Assembly (NCBI GenBank): GCA_965651535.1
Contig: CBFGSX010000022.1
Span: 1 to 17,935 of the forward strand
DNA from: JAQGJA01 sp965651535
Lineage (GTDB): Bacteria; Pseudomonadota; Alphaproteobacteria; Micavibrionales; SZUA-601
Direction: 5' to 3'
Length of the DNA stretch: 17,935 nucleotides
The position numbers and the translations under genes were made by a program. The notes beneath the pieces are model-generated. The model had not been told where the DNA came from. It did no database searches and saw nothing but the letters and a program-made list of their open reading frames with translations. How positions within the stretch are numbered: the stretch's first letter is position 1; each line of letters starts with the position of its first letter. Shown here piece after piece: positions 1 to 6,309 of the stretch.

Positions 1-270
1 TAATAAATCGTTATTCTGATCGCCCGTCACGAAGATCACCGGCACATCCAGACCCTTGTTGCGGATCAGGCGGACAAAAGCAAACCCGCCCACGGGCTCC
101 ATCATCACGTCGGCGATCACCAGATCCGGATTCGTGCCGATCATGCCTTCTGCGGCCTGTCCGTCCGTGGCCTCAACCACCTCAAAACCTTCGGCTTTCA
201 GGAAAGTCGCGATCTGCATCCGGACAAAGTCGTTGTCCTCGACAACCATGATTTTCGTTGCGTCGGCCAT
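1..270 (-). CDS. Response regulator receiver domain (CheY-like), 3' end outside window
   Basis: Only the first 90 codons are present; the gene runs off the left edge of the window. The protein starts MADATKIMVVEDND. It shows the receiver-domain pattern: an acidic pair at E11-D12, the predicted phospho-acceptor D54 in VIADVMM, and T82 in the VTGD motif. The domain would be phosphorylated by a histidine kinase and pass the signal on. Whether it is a stand-alone CheY-like protein or carries an output domain cannot be seen. The start is the ATG whose complement is at 268-270. The ribosome binding site is weak (GGGTAAAA just upstream), and a more upstream ATG meets a stop at once. It lies about 100 bp downstream of pyk on the same strand. 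The family call is firm; the target pathway is unknown. Confidence 0.88.
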   Translation of the reverse strand, partial: MADATKIMVVEDNDFVRMQIATFLKAEGFEVVEATDGQAAEGMIGTNPDLVIADVMMEPVGGFAFVRLIRNKGLDVPVIFVTGDQNNDLL

Positions 271-311
271 TTTTACCCAATCATTTTTTCACACACCGCC
301 TAAACGGTTAT

Positions 312-334
312 TTTCCCCCTATTAGAGAGGGAAA
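312..334 (-). terminator. Possible weak terminator or hairpin after pyk
   Basis: On the minus strand TTTCCCTCT and AGGGGGAAA can form a 9-bp stem including one G-U pair, with a 5-nt loop. It lies 38 nt beyond the pyk stop and before the response regulator. The wobble pair forms only in minus-strand RNA, which suits a signal in that direction. No long U-tract follows, so termination is uncertain. Confidence 0.3.
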
Positions 335-371
335 GCCGTGAAGAAAAGATTAAGCGATTAACCGACTTACG

Positions 372-1796
372 TTAAACCTTGACAACGCGCAGCGTGTTCG
401 TCTTGCCCGGCTCGCCATGCAGCTCGCCCGCCGTGATCACGACCCGGTCGCCTGCCTGGGCGAAATCGTGGTCGAGCGCGGCCTTTTTCGCCGCATCGAT
501 CATCTCCTCGAAACGATCCATCGTGCTGACAACCAGCGGATTGGCGCCATAGGACAAAGATAATTGCCGCGCCACGGATTCATTCGGGGTCAGACACAAA
601 ATCGGCGTATGCGGGCGCTCGCGCACCATGCGCAACGCCGTCGCGCCGGAGGAGCTGAAATTCACCACCAGCCTTGCGCCGATCGTCTGCGCGACATGAT
701 GCGCCGCTGCCGTGATCGAACCCGAGATGGTATTTTCTGCCGGCGGATGTTCGGCATCCATGATGATGCGGTAATTGATATCCGCTTCGACCGTTTGCGC
801 GATGCGGTCCATGATCGACACGGCCTCGAGCGGAAAATCCCCCGACGCGGTTTCTGCCGAGAGCATCACCGCATCCGCACCGTCATAGACGGCGGTGGCG
901 ACATCCGAGGCTTCGGCACGCGTCGGCGTCGGCGAGGCCGTCATGGATTCCAGCATCTGCGTGGCGATGATAAGCGGCTTGCCTGCCTCGCGCACGGCGC
1001 GCACCACGCGTTTTTGAATCACGGGAACCGTCTCGGGCGGGCATTCCACACCCAGATCGCCGCGCGCCAGCATGACGGCATCGGTTTCCGCAATAATCGC
1101 GTCGATATTCTCGATGGCCGAGGGTTTTTCGATCTTCGCGATCACCGGGGCGCGACCCGCGATGATTTTCTTGGCGTCGATGACATCCTGGGCATGCTGC
1201 ACGAAGGACAACGCAATCCAGTCCACGCCAAGCGAGAGTGCAAATTCCATGTCTTTCAAATCTTTTTCCGTCAGCACCGAGACGTTCAAAATCGTGCCCG
1301 GCAGGTTGACGCCCTTGCGATCCATCAGTTTCGTGCCGGTGATGACTTCGGCGACGACGGAATCTTTTTTCTTCTCGACGATCTTCAGACGCACCTTGCC
1401 GTCATCGACGAGGAACGGGTCGCCGACTTTGAAAGCCTCGATGATCTCGGGGTGCGGCAACTGCACGCGCGAGGCGTTGCCGGGCGTCGCGTCGCCGTCC
1501 AGCGTGATGCGGTGGCCGGGGCCGACATCGACCGCGCCGTTCTCGAATTTGCCCAGACGCAATTTCGGCCCCTGCATATCGGCCAGAATGCCGACGGGGC
1601 GGTTGAATTCCTTTTCGACGGCGCGGATATTGTCGTAGCGCGCTTTGTGGTCGTCATGCGTGCCGTGCGAGAAATTCAGGCGGAACGTGTCCACCCCCGC
1701 GACGAACAGCTTGCGGATCATCTCGATATCGCCGGAGGCAGGGCCGATGGTGGCGACGATTTTGGTCTGGCGCACGCGGCGCAGCATTTTGGTCAT
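372..1796 (-). CDS. pyk: Pyruvate kinase
   Basis: The 474-residue product has the usual length for bacterial pyruvate kinase, which converts phosphoenolpyruvate and ADP to pyruvate and ATP in the cytoplasmic last step of glycolysis. Family landmarks are present: TKIVATIGPAS near the N-terminus, NFSHG at 41-45, LADMQGPKLRLG at 71-82, the active-site lysine segment AKIEKPSAI with K221, and ARGDLG at 244-249 followed by ATQMLESM. The C-terminal allosteric-type domain is complete and ends in NTLRVVKV. The chosen ATG is preceded by AGGA about 12 nt upstream, a weak spacing. sspB lies upstream on the same strand, but a 100-bp hairpin repeat separates the two, so cotranscription is uncertain. Confidence 0.97.
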   Translation of the reverse strand: MTKMLRRVRQTKIVATIGPASGDIEMIRKLFVAGVDTFRLNFSHGTHDDHKARYDNIRAVEKEFNRPVGILADMQGPKLRLGKFENGAVDVGPGHRITLDGDATPGNASRVQLPHPEIIEAFKVGDPFLVDDGKVRLKIVEKKKDSVVAEVITGTKLMDRKGVNLPGTILNVSVLTEKDLKDMEFALSLGVDWIALSFVQHAQDVIDAKKIIAGRAPVIAKIEKPSAIENIDAIIAETDAVMLARGDLGVECPPETVPVIQKRVVRAVREAGKPLIIATQMLESMTASPTPTRAEASDVATAVYDGADAVMLSAETASGDFPLEAVSIMDRIAQTVEADINYRIIMDAEHPPAENTISGSITAAAHHVAQTIGARLVVNFSSSGATALRMVRERPHTPILCLTPNESVARQLSLSYGANPLVVSTMDRFEEMIDAAKKAALDHDFAQAGDRVVITAGELHGEPGKTNTLRVVKV

Positions 1797-1870
1797 TTGT
1801 CTTTGATTCCTGTTTTTCTTGATATTGAGACGGGAATCTAGCCCCGGTCGGAGGTTGTGGCAAGAGCACC

Positions 1871-1964
1871 CCCCTCACCCCGACCCTCTCCCTCGCTGGG
1901 GAGAGGGAGCCTAAAACAAAACCCTCTCCCCTTGAGGGAGAGGGTGGCGAAGCCGGGTGAGGGG
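1871..1964. repeat. Double-hairpin intergenic repeat, copy 1
   Basis: This element between sspB and pyk has outer arms CCCCTCACCC (1871-1880) and GGGTGAGGGG (1955-1964), a perfect 10-bp inverted repeat. Inside are two hairpins: CCCTCTCCC (1884-1892) with GGGAGAGGG (1899-1907), and ACCCTCTCCC (1921-1930) with GGGAGAGGGT (1936-1945). The whole could fold as a three-way structure. A related copy in opposite orientation lies at 3997-4095. It resembles REP-like palindromic intergenic repeats. It could also affect termination or mRNA stability between sspB and pyk, which is inference. Confidence 0.8.
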
Positions 1965-1975
1965 TAAAAAAACCT

Positions 1976-2482
1976 TTATTTCTTCCTGAATTTATCCAGG
2001 GCGATGACCTTGCCGTCGCCTTCTTTTTTCCCTTTGGGGGCTTTTTTCGCGCCCTTCTTGCCACTGGGCGGTGGGGGCGGAGGCGGGAAGTCGTCCTCGT
2101 CGTCCTCGATATCCTCCATGGGCTGGAACTGGAGGGCGAAATTGACGCTTGGGTCGGCAAAAATCGTCACCGCCTCGACCGGGATCACCAGACGCTCGGG
2201 CGTGTTGTTAAAGCTGAGGGTGACCTGAAACTTTTCTTCCTGCGCCTCGAGGCCATAAAACTGGTACTGGAGGACGATGGTCATTTCCTCGGGATATTGC
2301 TCGCGCAGATAGTCGGGAATCTCGACCCCCGGATGATCCGTCATAAAGGTAATATAGAAATGGTGATCGTTGGGCAGACCGTTCTGCACGACGTGATCCA
2401 GCGCCTGGGTCACGACCCCGCGGAGCGCTTTCTCCACCATCTTGTCATAACGAATGGTCGGCTGAAATTCTGTCGGTTTCAT
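1976..2482 (-). CDS. sspB: SspB family ClpXP adaptor (alphaproteobacterial type)
   Basis: SspB binds the ssrA tag on proteins from stalled ribosomes and tethers them to ClpX for degradation. The 168-residue protein begins MKPTEFQPTIRYDKMVEKAL, followed by RGVV, HHFYITF and a long run matching the alphaproteobacterial SspB fold through VIPVEAVTIFADPSVNFALQF. The globular part ends near residue 120. An acidic stretch, a run of seven prolines, a Lys/Gly-rich linker and the tail VIALDKFRKK follow. In this family the conserved C-terminal tail binds ClpX; assigning that role to this tail is inference. The AAGGA sequence almost touches the ATG, an unusually short spacing, but no better start is visible. 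The tmRNA gene that would encode its substrate tag lies about 1.1 kb upstream on the same strand. Confidence 0.93.
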   Translation of the reverse strand: MKPTEFQPTIRYDKMVEKALRGVVTQALDHVVQNGLPNDHHFYITFMTDHPGVEIPDYLREQYPEEMTIVLQYQFYGLEAQEEKFQVTLSFNNTPERLVIPVEAVTIFADPSVNFALQFQPMEDIEDDEDDFPPPPPPPSGKKGAKKAPKGKKEGDGKVIALDKFRKK

Positions 2483-2520
2483 CCTTCAAAATTTAAGCGG
2501 GGAATCTTAATAAAACAAGA

Positions 2521-2540
2521 AGGGGAGATTTCTCTCCCCT
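2521..2540 (-). terminator. Rho-independent terminator after the HAD-like genes
   Basis: AGGGGAGA (2521-2528) and TCTCCCCT (2533-2540) form a perfect 8-bp stem. On the minus strand the loop is GAAA, and the stem is followed by the U-rich run TCTTGTTTTATT. It lies 37 nt after the stop of the downstream HAD-like gene and before sspB. A T-tract also follows on the plus strand, so it may act in both directions. Confidence 0.8.
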
Positions 2541-2576
2541 CTTCTTTTTTCAAACGGATGATGGCACCGGTTTTCT

Positions 2577-2987
2577 TTAAAGCGAAAGAACGCCTTTGTG
2601 TGCCAACTCCTGACGCACATTGGAAATACCGTCTTCTTTTCCATTGTAGAAAACGATGCCAAATCCCGCTTCGCGCGCGGCTGTCAGTTTCGCCGTGCGG
2701 CTGTCGATTAAAACGATATCCATCGGTTCGGAGCCCAGTTTCTCAGCCATCAGCGTATAGCCATAGCTTTGCTCTTTTGTCGGAACGACCACCACCGGAT
2801 CGCGTTCAACATCGATATGCTGCGTGGCCATGTGGCGATAATCTGCCGAGATCAGGCCCTCTTCGGTATCGTCGGATACGAGACAGATTTCATGACCGCC
2901 TTCTCGCAGGGCGTCCACAAGGCCGCTCCAGCCGGGTCGGGCCAATGTAGCATGATAGGCAAAGGCTATCTTCTTTTTGTTTTCCAT
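2577..2987 (-). CDS. HAD-like protein lacking the catalytic aspartate (paralogue 1)
   Basis: The 136-residue protein resembles a minimal HAD fold, about 30% alike by eye to its upstream neighbour. Where HAD phosphatases have the nucleophile in DxDxT, this protein reads IAFAYHATLA, with A10 in place of the aspartate. The second region, HEICLVSDD at 32-40, keeps a serine, and MDIVLIDSR at 89-97 matches the motif IV region with D95 but without a clear acidic pair. No cap domain is visible. Phosphatase activity is therefore unlikely; a binding or regulatory role is inference. The start was chosen at MENKKK because AAGGAG lies 7 nt upstream; a longer in-frame start nine codons earlier lacks this. 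The gene has its own promoter-like sequence and a terminator. Confidence 0.75.
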   Translation of the reverse strand: MENKKKIAFAYHATLARPGWSGLVDALREGGHEICLVSDDTEEGLISADYRHMATQHIDVERDPVVVVPTKEQSYGYTLMAEKLGSEPMDIVLIDSRTAKLTAAREAGFGIVFYNGKEDGISNVRQELAHKGVLSL

Positions 2988-2994
2988 AGTGAAT

Positions 2995-3000
2995 CTCCTT
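2995..3000 (-). promoter_or_regulatory. Ribosome binding site fixing the start of HAD paralogue 1
   Basis: AAGGAG on the minus strand, 7 nt before the ATG at 2987. This near-ideal Shine-Dalgarno match favours the shorter 136-residue protein. Confidence 0.8.
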
Positions 3001-3012
3001 ATATGGATCGCC

Positions 3013-3040
3013 ACATTAGGCCGAACCCATTCTATGTCAA
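3013..3040 (-). promoter_or_regulatory. Promoter of HAD paralogue 1
   Basis: A perfect -35 TTGACA (complement of 3035-3040), a 16-bp spacer, and -10 TAATGT (complement of 3013-3018), preceded by a T-tract. The other HAD gene has a matching arrangement, T-tract then TTGACATA, so the promoter may have been duplicated with the gene. Confidence 0.6.
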
Positions 3041-3071
3041 CAAAAAAAGATGTGCTGATGCGAAAGCCCGA

Positions 3072-3527
3072 TCAGGCGGGAATCAACGCCAAATCTACAA
3101 GAGCCTTACGAACATCCTCGACGCTGCCCTTGAAAAGAATGCCGTTGGCCCCCGCACGCTGCGCCGCCTGAATATGCATACGGGAGCGATCAATCAAAGT
3201 AATGTCGGAGACATTCGTATTAAGATTGCGTGCCAAAGTATCGTAATAATTTTTGTTATACTTCGCCGTACCAAAGAAAACAGGCTCTTTTTCTACATCA
3301 ACATGAAGCGTGCGGAGATGACTATTATAACAACGCCACCAATTGCTTTTACTATAAAGCGACCAATCGTTTCCATTGTCGCTCGTAACAACACAGATCA
3401 TATGGCCGTTATTCCGAAGATCGTCTATCAGGGTTGCCCAATCGAGCGAATCGTCCGGCGTCCCAGTATAATCAACCAACGTCCCAATATAATCGAAAGC
3501 AATAGCCTTTTTGGCAGAAGATTCCAT
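3072..3527 (-). CDS. HAD-like protein with partial motifs (paralogue 2)
   Basis: The 151-residue product is a paralogue of the next gene downstream. Motif I reads AIAFDYIGTLVD: the first aspartate (D12) and GTL are kept, but the second catalytic aspartate is replaced by isoleucine (I14). HMICVVTSD (42-50) matches motif II. DITLIDRSR (108-116) matches the motif IV region with D113. An insertion around residues 51-70, rich in W, Y and S, distinguishes it from its paralogue. It could be a very weak phosphatase or a binding protein; the substrate is unknown. The start is supported by AAGGA 7 nt upstream. The gene is visibly more AT-rich than its neighbours, a possible sign of transfer. It lies immediately downstream of ssrA, and its promoter overlaps the ssrA terminator tail. 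Confidence 0.75.
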   Translation of the reverse strand: MESSAKKAIAFDYIGTLVDYTGTPDDSLDWATLIDDLRNNGHMICVVTSDNGNDWSLYSKSNWWRCYNSHLRTLHVDVEKEPVFFGTAKYNKNYYDTLARNLNTNVSDITLIDRSRMHIQAAQRAGANGILFKGSVEDVRKALVDLALIPA

Positions 3528-3565
3528 AACTCAATCCTTTTTCTTAATTTTTTATGCACAAGAAA

Positions 3566-3593
3566 AAAGTAGCGAGAATAAAATATATGTCAA
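3566..3593 (-). promoter_or_regulatory. Promoter of HAD paralogue 2
   Basis: A perfect -35 TTGACA (complement of 3588-3593), a 16-bp spacer and -10 TACTTT (complement of 3566-3571). The -35 element begins right after the T-tract of the ssrA terminator. Confidence 0.55.
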
Positions 3594-3594
3594 T

Positions 3595-3631
3595 AAAAAA
3601 TGGGGGCGGTTCTGTTGATGGGCCCGCCCCC
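3595..3631 (-). terminator. Rho-independent terminator of ssrA
   Basis: On the minus strand GGGGGCGG (complement of 3624-3631) pairs perfectly with CCGCCCCC (complement of 3602-3609) across a 14-nt loop, followed by ATTTTTT. This is a strong intrinsic terminator at the 3' end of the tmRNA coding piece. Confidence 0.85.
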
Positions 3632-3684
3632 GCGCCCCACCCAAAGCCGTAGCCCCAGGGATTTATATGCACACTTACTTAAGC

Positions 3685-3756
3685 TTATGCAGCTTGAGCA
3701 AGGCTGCCGCCGGCAACGTTATCGTTGATAGCGACAAAGCGATTGTTATCGTTTGC
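3685..3756 (-). other. ssrA: tmRNA tag reading frame
   Basis: Starting from the GCA resume codon (complement of 3754-3756), the frame reads ANDNNRFVAINDN followed by VAGGSLAQAA and a TAA stop, 23 residues in all. The ANDN start matches alphaproteobacterial tags and is the part SspB is expected to contact. The final AA suits ClpX recognition, although QAA replaces the more common LAA or VAA. A second NDN inside the tag is notable. The exact resume codon is inferred from the ANDN match. Confidence 0.9.
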
Positions 3757-3842
3757 ATTTGTAGTGTTTGACCCGATACGGCGGATATCATACCGAGCGA
3801 AAACTTACCCTTTACCACGCGTGTCGATCCTATTTCGCCCCC

Positions 3843-3882
3843 AGCAGGAAAACAGCAAATATTTGATTACAGGCTGTTTTCT
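3843..3882 (-). other. tmRNA intervening segment removed during maturation
   Basis: This 40-nt stretch joins the CCA end of the acceptor piece to the 5' G of the coding piece. It contains a 9-bp inverted repeat, GAAAACAGC with GCTGTTTTC, that would close a hairpin continuing the acceptor stem. In known permuted tmRNAs this segment is cut out to leave two RNAs. Confidence 0.85.
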
Positions 3883-3968
3883 TGGTGGAGGCGCCGGGTA
3901 CCGCCCCCGGGTCCACAACGTTTATTCCAATAAGCGTTTATCGCCATAGTCTCTTGCGAGACCCCTTT

Positions 3969-3997
3969 ATTATAGCACAAAATTCGTAAAAAACATC
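3969..3997 (-). promoter_or_regulatory. Promoter of ssrA
   Basis: A perfect extended -10, TGCTATAAT, has its TATAAT as the complement of 3969-3974. The -35 region is poor (GATGTT at 17-bp spacing), as often seen with extended -10 promoters. Transcription would begin close to 3962, just at the GTCTC hairpin. The -35 side abuts the hairpin repeat at 3997. Confidence 0.75.
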
Positions 3998-4095
3998 CCC
4001 CTCCCCATCCCTCCCCCTGAAAGGGGGAGGGGGTCATGGGGAAAATCCCGGTCTTGGGCTCCCTCTCCCTTTCAGGGAGAGGGACGGGGTGAGGG
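3997..4095. repeat. Double-hairpin intergenic repeat, copy 2 (inverted relative to copy 1)
   Basis: Two hairpins lie side by side: CCCTCCCCCT (4009-4018) with AGGGGGAGGG (4022-4031), and CCCTCTCCCT (4061-4070) with AGGGAGAGGG (4074-4083). Imperfect outer arms (3997-4010 and 4081-4095) enclose them. Read on the minus strand, the segment from 4095 starts CCCTCACCCCGTCCCTCTCC, nearly identical to copy 1 at 1872. The element fills the space between the divergent ssrA and thyA genes. Confidence 0.8.
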
Positions 4096-4131
4096 CTTTC
4101 GTGGGAAGGGCGATTTTGATAGGATGGTGCC

Positions 4132-4926
4132 GTGCAGCAATATCTGACCCTTCTTGAGACGATTCGCCGATTCGGCACGTATAAATCCGACCGCACCGGC
4201 ACCGGCACGCACAGCCTGTTCGGCTATCAGATGCGTTTCGACCTCGAGGACGGGTTTCCGCTGGTCACCACCAAAAAAGTCCACCTGAAATCTATCATCC
4301 ACGAATTGCTGTGGTTCCTGCAGGGCGATACCAATATCAAATACCTCAAGGATAACGGGGTGCGCATCTGGGACGAATGGGCCGACGAAAACGGCGATCT
4401 GGGGCCGGTTTACGGCCATCAATGGCGCTCGTGGCCCGCGCGCGACGGCGGCACGATCGACCAGATCACGAATCTGATCGAGATGATCAAGAAAAATCCC
4501 GACAGTCGCCGCCTGATCGTCAGCGCATGGAACGTCGCCGATATCGAGCGCATGAAATTGCCGCCCTGTCACTGCCTGTTCCAGTTCTATGTTGCGGATG
4601 GCAGATTGTCGTGCCAGCTTTACCAGCGCAGCGCCGATGTGTTTCTGGGCGTGCCGTTCAATATCGCGTCATACGCCTTGTTGACGATGATGATCGCGCA
4701 GGTCTGCGATTTGAAACTGGGTGAATTTATTCATTCATTCGGCGATGTGCATATCTATAGCAACCATATCGAGCAAGTGGATTTACAGCTGTCGCGCAAG
4801 CCGCACCCTCTGCCGACCATGAAACTAAACCCGGAAGTAAAAGACATCTTCGGCTTCAAGTTTGAGGATTTCACGCTGGAGAATTACGTCTGTCACGACG
4901 CCATCAAGGCGCCGGTTGCCGTATGA
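4132..4926 (+). CDS. thyA: Thymidylate synthase
   Basis: The 264-residue protein has the same length as E. coli ThyA and aligns with it throughout. It methylates dUMP to dTMP using methylenetetrahydrofolate, giving dihydrofolate. The folate and phosphate site DRTGTGT is at 20-26, the catalytic cysteine is C146 in LPPCHC, and YQRSADVFLGVPFNIASYALL at 164-184 carries the conserved dUMP-binding residues (described in pieces: R166, S167, D169, N177). The C-terminus IKAPVAV is intact. The start is GTG at 4132, with AGGA about 8 nt upstream; the nearby ATG at 4124 is out of frame. The stop overlaps the folA start as ATGA, so the two are translationally coupled. No clear promoter was found between the hairpin repeat and the start. 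Confidence 0.98.
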   Translation: MQQYLTLLETIRRFGTYKSDRTGTGTHSLFGYQMRFDLEDGFPLVTTKKVHLKSIIHELLWFLQGDTNIKYLKDNGVRIWDEWADENGDLGPVYGHQWRSWPARDGGTIDQITNLIEMIKKNPDSRRLIVSAWNVADIERMKLPPCHCLFQFYVADGRLSCQLYQRSADVFLGVPFNIASYALLTMMIAQVCDLKLGEFIHSFGDVHIYSNHIEQVDLQLSRKPHPLPTMKLNPEVKDIFGFKFEDFTLENYVCHDAIKAPVAV

Positions 4927-5423
4927 TCTCAATCATCGCTGCAATCGCCGAAAATAATGTCATCGGCGTCCGGGGACAGTTGCCGTGGCACTTGCCGAAA
5001 GACTTTGCCTGGTTCAAATCCGTCACCACCGGCAAATGTATCATCATGGGGCGCAGAACATTTGAATCGCTGGACAGCAAGCCACTGCCCAAACGATTGA
5101 ACATCGTCATCAGCCGCAACCCACGCGAAAACGCCGAAAACGTCGCCTGGGTCGCGTCGCTGGACGATGCCGTCACGCTGGCCCGGCAACACACCGCGGA
5201 ATACGGCCCCGAGATCATGATCATCGGCGGCGGCGAGATTTACGCGGCTGCCCTGCCCCGCGCCAACCGCCTTTATCTGACCGAAGTTTCCTGCGCACCC
5301 AAGGACGGGGACGCGTTTTTCCCCGCATTCGACAAGGCGGCATGGAAACGCACCGTGTTGCAGGAACATGACGCCGTTGAAAACCGCCCGGCGTTCAAGA
5401 TCGTGCAGTATGACAAGATTTAA
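4923..5423 (+). CDS. folA: Dihydrofolate reductase
   Basis: This 166-residue enzyme reduces dihydrofolate to tetrahydrofolate with NADPH, restoring the cofactor oxidised by ThyA. It carries the family pattern in order: NNVIGVRGQLPWHLPKDF at 11-28 with the substrate-binding acid D27, GRRTFES at 43-49 and the NADPH-binding IGGGEIY at 101-107. The length is typical of chromosomal bacterial enzymes. Its ATG overlaps the thyA TGA. This arrangement places the two linked steps of the thymidylate cycle in one transcript. The gene ends at an inverted-repeat element that separates it from the convergent pilus operon. Confidence 0.97.
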   Translation: MISIIAAIAENNVIGVRGQLPWHLPKDFAWFKSVTTGKCIIMGRRTFESLDSKPLPKRLNIVISRNPRENAENVAWVASLDDAVTLARQHTAEYGPEIMIIGGGEIYAAALPRANRLYLTEVSCAPKDGDAFFPAFDKAAWKRTVLQEHDAVENRPAFKIVQYDKI

Positions 5424-5424
5424 C

Positions 5425-5577
5425 CGCAGAGCTAAACAGCGGCAGACATAGCCCATCTTTTGGCTCTGCCGCGTAGCGGCTAACAACATGGAAATAACAG
5501 CATAACAGGATTTATGCGCTTCGCGCAGAATAAGCCATCAGAACCGTGTTCTCTGTCTGCCTCTGTTTAGCTCTGCG
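5425..5577. repeat. 153-bp element with 24-bp inverted terminal repeats
   Basis: The ends 5425-5448 and 5554-5577 are inverted copies matching at 23 of 24 positions, including a perfect outer 15-mer CGCAGAGCTAAACAG. The interior contains small hairpins such as GCCGC-GTA-GCGGC and TGCGC-TTC-GCGCA, and CGGCAG (5440-5445) can alternatively pair with CTGCCG (5466-5471). It carries no reading frame of note. It fills the gap between the convergent folA gene and pilus operon and may be a MITE-like or palindromic repeat; it could also end transcription from both sides. Confidence 0.75.
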
Positions 5578-5589
5578 TTTCAAAAAAAC

Positions 5590-6309
5590 TTAAGCCGCGG
5601 CGCGCGCATCGATGCAAGACAAAAAGGCACGTTCCAGATTGTTCTGGCCCGTTTGTTCCTTGAGCGCCTCGGGCGAGCCGTTAAAAGCCAGCCAGCCTTT
5701 TTCGATGACGGCGATTTCGGGGCACATCTCGTCGATATCCGACAGAATATGCGAGCACATCAAAACGGTATGGCCGCTCTTTTGATAGGCGATGATCGCG
5801 TCCTTGACGAGCGCACGGGCGCGCGGATCGAGACCCGACATCGGCTCGTCGAGAATGACCAGCGGGCAATCCGTCAATAACGTCGCCATCAGCCCCAATT
5901 TCTGGCGCATCCCTTTGGAATAAGTCGTCACCCGGCGCGACAATGCTTCGGGCTGGAGCTGGAGCTGCGCCGCCGCCTCGAGGATTCTTTCATCCGTGAT
6001 CGTGCGGCCGTAAAGTTTTTGCGTGAAGCGGATAAATTCAAAACCGCTGAGAAAATGCGGCGGTTCGAATTTCTCGGGCAGATAGGCGATTTTCGACTTG
6101 GCTTCGACAGCCCCTGGCGCATGACCCAGAATCACGGCGCTGCCTTCGGTGGCGTCGCGCAAACCCAGCAAAACCTTGATCAAGGTTGTCTTGCCCGCGC
6201 CGTTCAGGCCGATTAGGCCGAAACAGATTCCGTCCGGTATCGTAAAGCTCAGGTTATGCAGCGCCTTGGTCTTGCCATAGGCGGTGGCGAGATTGTCGAT
6301 CGTAATCAT
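5590..6309 (-). CDS. ABC transporter ATP-binding protein, last gene of the pilus cluster
   Basis: The 239-residue protein is a complete ABC ATPase: Walker A GLNGAGKT (34-41), a Q-loop region reading YLPEK (77-81), signature YSKGMRQ (130-136), Walker B VILDEP (151-156), D-loop SGLD (158-161) and H-loop H187. The signature and the LPE Q-loop are typical of ATPases that pair with ABC-2 type permeases. It would power a membrane transporter from the cytoplasmic face. Its start overlaps the stop of the PilP/MshK-like gene (ATGA), which ties it to the pilus operon. The likely partner is the permease at 15652-16422. An ABC transporter within a pilus cluster is also known in Myxococcus xanthus (pilGHI). 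The substrate is unknown. Confidence 0.92.
   Translation of the reverse strand: MITIDNLATAYGKTKALHNLSFTIPDGICFGLIGLNGAGKTTLIKVLLGLRDATEGSAVILGHAPGAVEAKSKIAYLPEKFEPPHFLSGFEFIRFTQKLYGRTITDERILEAAAQLQLQPEALSRRVTTYSKGMRQKLGLMATLLTDCPLVILDEPMSGLDPRARALVKDAIIAYQKSGHTVLMCSHILSDIDEMCPEIAVIEKGWLAFNGSPEALKEQTGQNNLERAFLSCIDARAAA

Larger units (their letters stand above)
3605..3963 (-). ncRNA. ssrA: Two-piece (permuted) tmRNA
   Basis: tmRNA rescues stalled ribosomes and adds a degradation tag. The gene is circularly permuted as in alphaproteobacteria. The acceptor piece comes first and ends GCGCCTCCACCA, with the terminal A at 3883. A 40-nt intervening segment (3843-3882) follows, containing the inverted repeat GAAAACAGC / GCTGTTTTC. 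The coding piece starts at 3842 with GGGGGCGAAATAGGATCGAC. The acceptor stem pairs GGGGGCG with CGCCTCC and contains the G3-U70 wobble read by alanyl-tRNA synthetase, with A as discriminator base. A T-arm stem CCGGG/CCCGG precedes it. The 5' leader opens with the hairpin GTCTC-GCAA-GAGAC (3949-3962). The coding piece carries a 23-residue tag frame. Outer ends are approximate: the mature 5' end of the acceptor piece and 3' end of the coding piece cannot be read from sequence alone. Confidence 0.95.

Noticed and set aside
564..1841. Long open frame on the plus strand opposite pyk
   Set aside because: It is antisense to a fully conserved pyruvate kinase, is rich in Arg/His/Asp as expected from reading a GC-rich gene backwards, and shows no domain.
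2988..3014. Nine-codon N-terminal extension of HAD paralogue 1
   Set aside because: The extension overlaps the ribosome binding site and predicted promoter -10; the AAGGAG spacing supports the internal ATG.
1871..4095. CRISPR-like array from the repeated CCCTCTCCC units
   Set aside because: There are only two paired elements, far apart and inverted, with no regular repeat-spacer spacing and no cas genes.
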